Below, piece after piece: positions 13,424 through 19,315 of a stretch of 53,900 bases of DNA (positions are counted from its first letter, which is position 1; each line of letters starts with the position of its first letter). The position numbers were made by a program, and so were the translations under genes. Source of the DNA: a virus. The stretch covers positions 1-53,900 of the IMG/VR virus record IMGVR_UViG_3300030107_003563; one strand, 5' to 3'. Below the pieces are notes generated by a model. It made no database searches, was not told where the DNA came from, and was given only the letters and a program-made list of their open reading frames with translations.

Positions 13424-13708
13424 ATGATAGAGAAATTTTTAGTCATGCAAACTGCAGCAAACGATGTTATGGTATACCCTGTATCTAAAATGAAAGGTAT
13501 GGAAGGTAAAGATGGTACTGTTGACATTAGTTTTGACACGGTTGGAGCTGACGACATATTAACAATAAATACAAGTGATGAGTTTCAAGCAATGCAAGAT
13601 ATTGCTGAAGCTATAGGTGGTAACAAAGATGGTGCTATCTTACTTGGTGATGATGTAGCTGGTACTTATATTAGTACTAGTATCACATCTATCGGTGATT
13701 CAGCATAA
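13424..13708 (+). CDS. Small beta-rich unknown protein, 94 aa (paralogue of previous gene)
   Basis: A 94-residue acidic protein, parallel in layout to the preceding 104-residue one: an opening strand (FLVMQTAANDVMVYPVSKMK), a beta-hairpin, a helix, then two Gly/Asp-rich strands. It lies 25 bases after its paralogue. The tandem pair could encode abundant small structural or decoration subunits, which is inference from size and position. Confidence 0.72.
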   Translation: MIEKFLVMQTAANDVMVYPVSKMKGMEGKDGTVDISFDTVGADDILTINTSDEFQAMQDIAEAIGGNKDGAILLGDDVAGTYISTSITSIGDSA

Positions 13709-13713
13709 TCTGA

Positions 13714-14154
13714 ATGCGATTAACCGCGCAGGATCTGCGTGAAATGAATATCCTTAAGTATTACAGGCTCACTAGAAAGTGGGTCTGTAAAACTTACGGG
13801 TTAAAAGATGCAGATTTAGAATTATTAATTTATTTAGATTGTAAAGGAAGATTTACACGACAAGACTTTATAGACGGTGTTTATACATATTCGTGGGATA
13901 AAGCAAGATGGGACAGATTAAGAAACGAAGGTTGGATTGATGTATGGAGACATAGAAATAGAACAACTATAATGTATTCAGTTTTTAAAACCTCGTGGAA
14001 ATGTTCTCAAATGATAAGTAGGATATATCGTATCCTATTAGGCGAGGAAGACTTGCCCACTTCAGAAAGAAGTGTATTTTATAAGAATAAATCATATACA
14101 GATAAAGTTTACAATAAAGCTATAGATGATATGATTAAAGATAAAGATAGATAA
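13714..14154 (+). CDS. Winged-helix (MarR-like) protein
   Basis: A 146-residue protein whose pattern fits a winged helix. KTYGLKDADLELLIYLDCKG (about 27-46) is the first helical section, FTRQDFIDGVYTYSWDKARW with LRNEGWIDVW corresponds to recognition helix and wing, and a following helix covers KCSQMISRIYRILLGEED. This resembles MarR-type DNA-binding proteins. Its presence among late genes is odd for a regulator; it might be a structural protein that reuses the fold. It is followed one base later by a MAFKMRG gene. Confidence 0.65.
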   Translation: MRLTAQDLREMNILKYYRLTRKWVCKTYGLKDADLELLIYLDCKGRFTRQDFIDGVYTYSWDKARWDRLRNEGWIDVWRHRNRTTIMYSVFKTSWKCSQMISRIYRILLGEEDLPTSERSVFYKNKSYTDKVYNKAIDDMIKDKDR

Positions 14155-14155
14155 T

Positions 14156-14362
14156 ATGGCATTCAAAATGAGAGGTTTTAGTCCCTTTACACAAAAAGTC
14201 GATCCAGATGCACCTGGTACTCCAGGAGAACCTGGATATGAACCACCGGTTAAACGTGAAGATTTAGACGAAATGGGTAAAAAGATTTGGGATTGTCACA
14301 GAAATCCAACAACTAGATGGAATAACAAGACTAAAAAGTGTGAACCAATAAAAAAAGATTAA
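14156..14362 (+). CDS. MAFKMRG-leader protein with C-x-WN-C motif, 68 aa
   Basis: Opens MAFKMRGFSPFTQKVDPD, which shows both the leader and the SPFxQK extension. It is followed by a proline-rich linker (APGTPGEPGYEPP) and a C-terminal module CHRNPTTRWNNKTKKC. A similar cysteine-bracketed WN module recurs in the 904- and 3701-residue proteins. It starts one base after the previous stop. Confidence 0.75.
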   Translation: MAFKMRGFSPFTQKVDPDAPGTPGEPGYEPPVKREDLDEMGKKIWDCHRNPTTRWNNKTKKCEPIKKD

Positions 14363-14363
14363 C

Positions 14364-14780
14364 ATGGCTTTTAAAATGAAAGGTAGTCCTATGTATAGAA
14401 ACTTTGGTATTAGCTCTCCTATTCAACAAAAACGTTGTTTGGAGGGTTTTAAAGGTAGCTGTAGGTTAAACTTATGGGACAGAATAAAAAGTAATAGAGG
14501 TTGGAAAAAATTCAAATACAATTTAAAAGAAGGATTTAAAGATATTGGAGAGGGATTAAGAGATGCTGGAGATTGGACTGGTATAACAGACTTTGATAAA
14601 GATGGACGCTGGTGGCAAAGTAATGACGATCAAACTTCTTGGGGTAGTGGTAGAGATCTTAGACACAAACCTATAAATAGAGGTAAAGGTAAAGAAGAAG
14701 AGTATATAACGCTAGAAGATGATATTTGGCAGCAGCAGTTTGAGCAAGACGAATCGGGAGGTGAACAAAGATTATCATAA
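14364..14780 (+). CDS. MAFKMKGSPM-leader protein, 138 aa
   Basis: Opens MAFKMKGSPMYRNFGISSPI followed by QQKR, the fullest form of the leader in the window. A basic section with CLEGFKGSC follows, then a long charged helical region (KKFKYNLKEGFKDIGEGLRD) and an acidic Trp-containing end. No enzyme motif is seen. Confidence 0.75.
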   Translation: MAFKMKGSPMYRNFGISSPIQQKRCLEGFKGSCRLNLWDRIKSNRGWKKFKYNLKEGFKDIGEGLRDAGDWTGITDFDKDGRWWQSNDDQTSWGSGRDLRHKPINRGKGKEEEYITLEDDIWQQQFEQDESGGEQRLS

Positions 14781-14792
14781 ATAATAAAAGAT

Positions 14793-15014
14793 ATGGCATT
14801 TAAAATGAAAGGGTGGTCCCCACTTAACCAAAAAAAAATATGGAAAGAAGGTGAAGATTACGTAGATAAAGATGGGAACTATTGGAGTTGGGATACTTTT
14901 ACAAACAAACATAATAAAATAGATATCGATTTAAGAGGCGTTCCGGCTAAAGATTGGAAGAAAGAAATAAGAAAACAAGATCCTGATTTTAAATTTCCTA
15001 ACGAAGATAAATAA
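14793..15014 (+). CDS. MAFKMKG-leader protein, 73 aa
   Basis: Opens MAFKMKGWSPLNQKKIW, then the KEGEDYVDKDGNYWSWDTF tryptophan-rich middle. The leader and SPLNQK extension are clear; the rest is a short charged domain with no recognised family. It starts 12 bases after the previous stop. Confidence 0.73.
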   Translation: MAFKMKGWSPLNQKKIWKEGEDYVDKDGNYWSWDTFTNKHNKIDIDLRGVPAKDWKKEIRKQDPDFKFPNEDK

Positions 15015-15015
15015 T

Positions 15016-15423
15016 ATGGCATTCAAAATGAAACGCACTAAAGCAACTTTTCCTTTTAAAGGAGAAGGTCATGACTTCTTACATAAAGGAGATTATAAAA
15101 TAGTACGTAAAGATTTAGACGAAGGTGTACTTGGAGAGGCTGAAAATGGTAAAACTATCAATATAGATGTAAGTATACCTAAAGGTAGTAAAAAAGAAAA
15201 AGAAGTTGTTACACATGAAATACATCATCAAGAGGAAATGAACAATGGTGATTTATCATATGATGATGATAGTGTAGAAGATAAAATAGCAAATAAAACA
15301 TATACAAGAGAAAACGGTAATTTAATAGATGATGAAACCGGAGAGGTTTACGAAGAAGGAGATGATAGTTTACCGCATGAGCAAAGAGCATACAAAGCTA
15401 GTAATAAAATAAAAAACGCATAA
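15016..15423 (+). CDS. MAFKMK-leader mini metalloprotease-like protein, 135 aa
   Basis: After MAFKMKRTKATFPFKG comes a small domain with the zincin motif HEIHH (residues 67-71, His67, Glu68, His71) on a predicted helix (EVVTHEIHHQEEM). Glu122 in HEQRAYKAS is the likely third zinc ligand. This layout (HExxH, then ExxAY some 50 residues on) matches small phage and contractile-injection-system peptidase domains. It could process virion proteins or attack the cell wall or a host target; nothing decides which. An unusually acidic insert lies between the motifs. Confidence 0.7.
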   Translation: MAFKMKRTKATFPFKGEGHDFLHKGDYKIVRKDLDEGVLGEAENGKTINIDVSIPKGSKKEKEVVTHEIHHQEEMNNGDLSYDDDSVEDKIANKTYTRENGNLIDDETGEVYEEGDDSLPHEQRAYKASNKIKNA

Positions 15424-15424
15424 T

Positions 15425-16045
15425 ATGGCATTCAAAATGAACAGGCCCTTAAAAATGGCTGGAACAAGAAAATCAACAATAAACAGATACGGTAGAAAAA
15501 CAAAGCCAGCTATGGAGATGGAAAGCGGTTTATACTACAATAGTGCCATGGGCCCTATGAAAATGCACTCACCATCTGCATTAAAGCAAATGGAAGAAGG
15601 TATGGGTGATATGGGTGGTATGGAAGCAATGATGGGTATGATGGGTGGAGCTCCAGAAGGAGGAGGTGCACCTGCTGATACAACAGCAGCTCCAGCTGAA
15701 AAAACAGAAAAGAAACAAGAATCTTGGAGTTTTGACGAAACTGATCTTCAAGGTGGTGATATGGGAGAAGTTAAAACAGATGAGGCTACTGGACAACTTT
15801 ACGTTATTGTAGAAAACGAAGACGAGTTAATCGCAGGCTTAGGACAAGATATTAAAGTTATAATACCCCCAAACATTGCAAAGCAGGCCAACGCTAAACC
15901 TGGTGAATTACTTACTGGTGGTGATTATCAAGTTCAGTTAAACCCTGAAACTAACGAGTACGAAATACAAACTATGAACGACGAAAGCCAAGGAGAAGCT
16001 ATTGAGAAAATAGAACAAGGCGAAGGAGGAGAAAGCGATTACTAA
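15425..16045 (+). CDS. MAFKMN-leader protein, Met/Gly-rich, 206 aa
   Basis: Opens MAFKMNRPLKMAGTRKS. Residues ~45-80 include MKMHSPSALKQ (an SP motif) and a striking Met/Gly-rich tract (MGDMGGMEAMMGMMGG), then an Ala/Pro linker. From ~100 the protein is acidic and beta-rich (DEDELIAGLGQDIKVIIPP-type strands). The Met-rich part looks disordered or membrane-active. The stop overlaps the next ATG by one base. No family is recognised. Confidence 0.7.
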   Translation: MAFKMNRPLKMAGTRKSTINRYGRKTKPAMEMESGLYYNSAMGPMKMHSPSALKQMEEGMGDMGGMEAMMGMMGGAPEGGGAPADTTAAPAEKTEKKQESWSFDETDLQGGDMGEVKTDEATGQLYVIVENEDELIAGLGQDIKVIIPPNIAKQANAKPGELLTGGDYQVQLNPETNEYEIQTMNDESQGEAIEKIEQGEGGESDY

Positions 16046-16251
16046 TGGGTTGGTTTAAAGTAATGGGTGGCGTGACCACCCCGTTTTTACAAAAGAAACC
16101 TGTTTTTGATGAAAGTAAAGGTTGGAAAAAAGGTGAGGCTTATACGACTAAAAGCGGGGTAAAAGGTCATTATGTTTTCGATCCTAAAGGTAAAAAATAT
16201 TTTATGACTAGTGATGGTAAACTACACACTGGTCAAATAGACGATTTATAA
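16045..16251 (+). CDS. Small protein, GGVTTPFLQK leader, 68 aa
   Basis: Opens MGWFKVMGGVTTPFLQKK, paralogous to the next gene's MGLFKFIGGVATPFLQKS. The TPFLQK element is the same as the SPFxQK extension on MAFKMKG proteins. The rest is a short basic beta domain (YVFDPKGKKYFMTSDGKLHT). No function is assigned. Confidence 0.68.
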   Translation: MGWFKVMGGVTTPFLQKKPVFDESKGWKKGEAYTTKSGVKGHYVFDPKGKKYFMTSDGKLHTGQIDDL

Positions 16252-16252
16252 T

Positions 16253-16480
16253 ATGGGACTATTTAAATTTATAGGTGGTGTTGCTACACCATTTTTGCAA
16301 AAATCATACTGGTTTAAAAAAGATGGTAAAAATATAACGCAAAAAGAATATTGTGAATGGCAAGGTAAAATAGGGCCAGATGTACCACCTTCTTTTAATC
16401 TACAGACAAACCATCCAGATGCTTGTGGTTTAAAGGCTAAAAGAGAAAAAGCAAGAAAAGAAAACGATAAAAAGAAATAA
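16253..16480 (+). CDS. Small protein, GGVATPFLQK leader, 75 aa
   Basis: Begins MGLFKFIGGVATPFLQKSYW. The first 18 residues are a close duplicate of the preceding gene's start while the remainder differs, so the leader has been conserved or swapped independently of the body. A Cys pair (YCEWQGK ... DACGLK) and a lysine-rich tail follow. It ends at the holin start. Confidence 0.68.
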   Translation: MGLFKFIGGVATPFLQKSYWFKKDGKNITQKEYCEWQGKIGPDVPPSFNLQTNHPDACGLKAKREKARKENDKKK

Positions 16481-16867
16481 ATGTTAGATAAATTATTTAC
16501 AGGTGGTGCAGCTGACCTAGTTAAAAGCGTGGGCGGTGTTATAGATGGTTTACACACTTCTGACGAAGAAAAACTAGCTGCAGAACAAAAAGTAAAAGAA
16601 TTAATCGCTCAATACGAAATAGAGATGGAGAAGAACATCACTGCTCGTTGGCAAGCGGATTTAAAATCAGACTCATGGCTTAGTAAAAATGTTAGGCCTA
16701 TGGTTTTAATATTTTTAATAATATGTACAATGTTATTAATATTTATTGACGCCGGCGCTATAAACTTCGATGTTAAAGATACATGGGTAGATTTATTACA
16801 ATTAGTATTAATAACAGTGATTGGCGCTTATTTTGGCGGTAGATCATTTGAAAAAGTAAAAAAATAA
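16481..16867 (+). CDS. Holin, 3TM/GTA-like family
   Basis: A 128-residue membrane protein. An N-terminal amphipathic part (FTGGAADLVKSVGGVIDGL) and a charged helix lead to SDSWLSKNVRPMVLIF, the signature of the GTA-type 3TM holin family. Transmembrane segments lie at about 72-91 and 104-121 and the tail is basic. Holins permeabilise the inner membrane at the end of infection. No endolysin is recognisable next to it; the mini metalloprotease four genes upstream is one speculative partner. Confidence 0.82.
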   Translation: MLDKLFTGGAADLVKSVGGVIDGLHTSDEEKLAAEQKVKELIAQYEIEMEKNITARWQADLKSDSWLSKNVRPMVLIFLIICTMLLIFIDAGAINFDVKDTWVDLLQLVLITVIGAYFGGRSFEKVKK

Positions 16868-16871
16868 AATT

Positions 16872-17207
16872 ATGGGAATAAATTCAACAGAAGTAGCTTA
16901 CAGTTTTGGTCAATTAGGTAGCGGTTTTAGTGACGAGGCTGTTGAGGTAACTCCTCCAGCTGGAAAGGTTATAGTGGCTATTCAATTTTTAGAAGACACA
17001 GTGCTTTCTACTTTAGTAGCGGCTACAGACACACCTGACACAGCTTACTTTAGTCATACAACAGCTGTAGCTAACAATGGTGGCGGTGCTGCAGAAACAG
17101 ACGCTGCAACAAGTTTTCCAAAGGGTTTGACTATATATGGAAGATGGGCTAGTTTTACTCCTCCTACTTCAACAGCTGGTGGCGTAATCTTTTATTTTGG
17201 ATACTAA
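16872..17207 (+). CDS. Small virion-type protein, 111 aa
   Basis: A 111-residue, Ala/Thr/Gly-rich beta protein (AYSFGQLGSGFSDEAVEVTP ... GRWASFTPPTSTAGG). It resembles small structural proteins that are common in marine phages near tail-fibre-type genes, though I cannot name the family. The stop shares its last base with the ATG of the LamG gene. Confidence 0.65.
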   Translation: MGINSTEVAYSFGQLGSGFSDEAVEVTPPAGKVIVAIQFLEDTVLSTLVAATDTPDTAYFSHTTAVANNGGGAAETDAATSFPKGLTIYGRWASFTPPTSTAGGVIFYFGY

Positions 17208-17983
17208 TGTTAGGATTAGGACATAATATAGCTACACCAATGGTAAGTGGGGAAACCCCATATTCAAACGATTATTATTACACAGGAACTCATGCTACCG
17301 CTACGTTTGTTAATACAAATTCTGCTATGCAATCGTTATTTAGAGATAGCTGGACGTTTTCTGGTTGGTTTAATTTTGATGACGGACAAACCAATCCTCC
17401 AAACGGTATATTTGGAGCTAAGCATGATAGTAACAATCAAGTTATATGTACTACTACTAAAAACGCTTCTGCAATAAATGTATCTTTTGTGGCTAATGGA
17501 GACACACATCTCACTGTGCTTGATGCAAACTCTTGGGGAAATGGGGCTACTGGTTGGCAGCATGTGGCTGTAACCTGCAATAAGGGGGCTAGTGCTGTTA
17601 CAATTACTATTTATGTAAATGGAAGTGCCCCAGCTCAAACATCAAACCCCTTAGTAAATCCAACTAACATGGCCGCTTTTACAAACACCCAAAGTATATA
17701 CATTGGTGCAATATATACTGGTAGTGTTATGGAAAGTCTTCGAGGTGATATGGATGATGTAGCTTTTCATTCTAAAGCTTTATCATCAAGTGAGGTTTCT
17801 GAAATTTATAACGGAGGAGTATCAGTTGATTTAACAAAAATTTCCACTTCTGGCGATCTTGTACATTATTATACGTTTAACAGTCAAAACGGTGATGATA
17901 GTGGTAGTGGGGAATCAGACGCTACTTTTGCTGAAGAAGGCCACTCTTTTAACGCACATTCAACACCAACCTCAGCACCATAA
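17207..17983 (+). CDS. LamG/concanavalin A-like domain protein
   Basis: A 258-residue protein with a LamG-type jelly-roll fold across about residues 30-215: the opening DSWTFSGWFNFDD, the mid WQHVAVTCNKGASAVTITIY (plus VNG) and the closing GDMDDVAFHSKALSSSEVSE are diagnostic. Such domains bind sugars. In a phage late module a receptor-binding or decoration role is likely. No signal peptide is present, so it is probably a virion protein rather than a secreted one. Confidence 0.85.
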   Translation: MLGLGHNIATPMVSGETPYSNDYYYTGTHATATFVNTNSAMQSLFRDSWTFSGWFNFDDGQTNPPNGIFGAKHDSNNQVICTTTKNASAINVSFVANGDTHLTVLDANSWGNGATGWQHVAVTCNKGASAVTITIYVNGSAPAQTSNPLVNPTNMAAFTNTQSIYIGAIYTGSVMESLRGDMDDVAFHSKALSSSEVSEIYNGGVSVDLTKISTSGDLVHYYTFNSQNGDDSGSGESDATFAEEGHSFNAHSTPTSAP

Positions 17984-18018
17984 CATAATAAATAAATAAT
18001 TAACTTAAATTAAATAAA

Positions 18019-18297
18019 ATGGCAAAAAAAGAAAAAATAGTAGACTTAAAGTCTAAACCTAAAAAAATAACTAAAAAAGAACTAGAAGAAGTTCAAGATG
18101 TTGTTAACGATATGAATAGAGCACAAATAGAAGTTGGCTCTATAGAATCTAGAAAACTACAACTATTATTTAGAATAGATGGTTATAAAGAAAAATTAAA
18201 TTTAATGCAAAAGTCTTTCGGTGATAAATATGGAACGTTTGATATAAACATCTCCGATGGTACTATAAACTATCCAGAAAATGGCAAAGCTAATTAG
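18019..18297 (+). CDS. Small coiled-coil protein before terminase, 92 aa
   Basis: A Lys-rich start (MAKKEKIVDLKSKPKKITKK), a long helix with possible coiled coil, and the end FGDKYGTFDINISDGTINYP, a tail I associate with small marine-phage proteins encoded ahead of terminase. Function is unknown. It overlaps the next gene by 17 bases. Confidence 0.7.
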   Translation: MAKKEKIVDLKSKPKKITKKELEEVQDVVNDMNRAQIEVGSIESRKLQLLFRIDGYKEKLNLMQKSFGDKYGTFDINISDGTINYPENGKAN

Positions 18298-18502
18298 AAA
18301 AATAAGTATTGGTAAAGATTATAAAAACGATGCTATGCACTACGCAGTTGGTCAAGAGGTTTATGGTGGTCATACTATTTGTGATATATTAGAAGAAGAA
18401 GATAAATACTCTGTATATATTAAAAAGAAAAAAGATGTACTACCTTGGAAAGACTTTAATAAAAACATGGCGGTATCCGTAGAATATAATTTAGAATACT
18501 AA
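18281..18502 (+). CDS. Small unknown protein before terminase, 73 aa
   Basis: A 73-residue basic beta protein (MAKLIRKISIGKDYKNDAMH ... VYIKKKKDVLPWKDFN). The layout is like a short SH3-type barrel, but no family is assigned. It overlaps both neighbours. Confidence 0.7.
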   Translation: MAKLIRKISIGKDYKNDAMHYAVGQEVYGGHTICDILEEEDKYSVYIKKKKDVLPWKDFNKNMAVSVEYNLEY

Positions 18503-19083
18503 TGAAAAGTGTTTACAACTTTGTTGTAACACCAAAAGGAGGAAGATATAATAACACTAAAAAGGTTGGCGATTCAGAACTAATTATTAACACCGAAATA
18601 TATAATCATCAATTTGTAAATAGAGAAGCAGTTGTTGTTTCAACCCCGATTGTTGGTAGTACAAGCATAAAACCAGGAGATACAGTAATAGTACATCACA
18701 ATGTTTTTCGTAGATGGCACAATGTAAAAAGTATTGAAAAAAATAGTAGAAGTTACTTTAATGAAAATACTTACCTTATAAATCACGATCAAATTTTTTT
18801 ATACAAAAGAGATAAAGAATGGGTAGCTCCTAAAGGTTATTGTTTTATAAAACCTTTAAAAGCTATAGATCAGTTTAATATTGAGTCTGAAAAACCTTTG
18901 CAGGGCATTGTTAAATACTCAGATGGCACTGTAGATGTTAATGATTTAATTGGTTTTAGACCAAAAAGTGAATATGAGTTTATAGTTGACGGCGAAAGAC
19001 TATATAGAGTTTTATCTAATTTTATTACAATTAAATATGAATATCAAGGAAACGAAGAAGAATATAATCCTAGCTGGGCGTAA
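18502..19083 (+). CDS. Possible GroES-like double-barrel protein, 193 aa
   Basis: A 193-residue protein beginning MKSVYNFVVTPKGGRYNNTK. Two halves look alike and GroES-like. The first has REAVVVSTPI...SIKPGDTVIVHHNVFR, which follows the GroES pattern of a strand, a variable stretch and a xKxGDxVxx strand. The second begins YCFIKPLKAI and ends GERLYRVLSNFITIKYEYQG, again like a GroES barrel. If correct, it is a second co-chaperonin-fold protein besides the gene at 12756. The similarity is only by eye, so this is tentative. Confidence 0.5.
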   Translation: MKSVYNFVVTPKGGRYNNTKKVGDSELIINTEIYNHQFVNREAVVVSTPIVGSTSIKPGDTVIVHHNVFRRWHNVKSIEKNSRSYFNENTYLINHDQIFLYKRDKEWVAPKGYCFIKPLKAIDQFNIESEKPLQGIVKYSDGTVDVNDLIGFRPKSEYEFIVDGERLYRVLSNFITIKYEYQGNEEEYNPSWA

Positions 19084-19315
19084 AGCAGTTAACGAGTTGA
19101 TTAAAGTTGCTGAAGAAAAGATTATTACAAACACAGAAGATGATGTCTCGGCTGATAGATTAAAAAACGCTGCAGCTACAAAAAAATTAGCTATATTTGA
19201 CGCATTTGAAATACTTAACAGAATCCAAGAAGAGGAGAACTTGCTTGAGGGCAAAACACCTGAAGAGACAAAGAAAGAAGTCTTTAGAGGATTCGCAGAA
19301 GGCAGATCTAAGTAA
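19037..19315 (+). CDS. Putative terminase small subunit, 92 aa
   Basis: An ATG at 18986 would overlap the upstream gene by ~100 bases; the ATG at 19037 gives MNIKETKKNIILAGRKAVNE and a 92-residue all-helical acidic protein (RLKNAAATKKLAIFDAFEIL). Position directly before the large terminase (one-base overlap) and size suit a small terminase subunit. No helix-turn-helix is obvious, so the assignment is by context. Confidence 0.5.
   Translation: MNIKETKKNIILAGRKAVNELIKVAEEKIITNTEDDVSADRLKNAAATKKLAIFDAFEILNRIQEEENLLEGKTPEETKKEVFRGFAEGRSK

Noticed and set aside
18986-19036. Upstream start for the putative small terminase gene.
   Set aside because: It would overlap the preceding gene by about 100 bases; the ATG at 19037 gives a compact protein and a more usual overlap.
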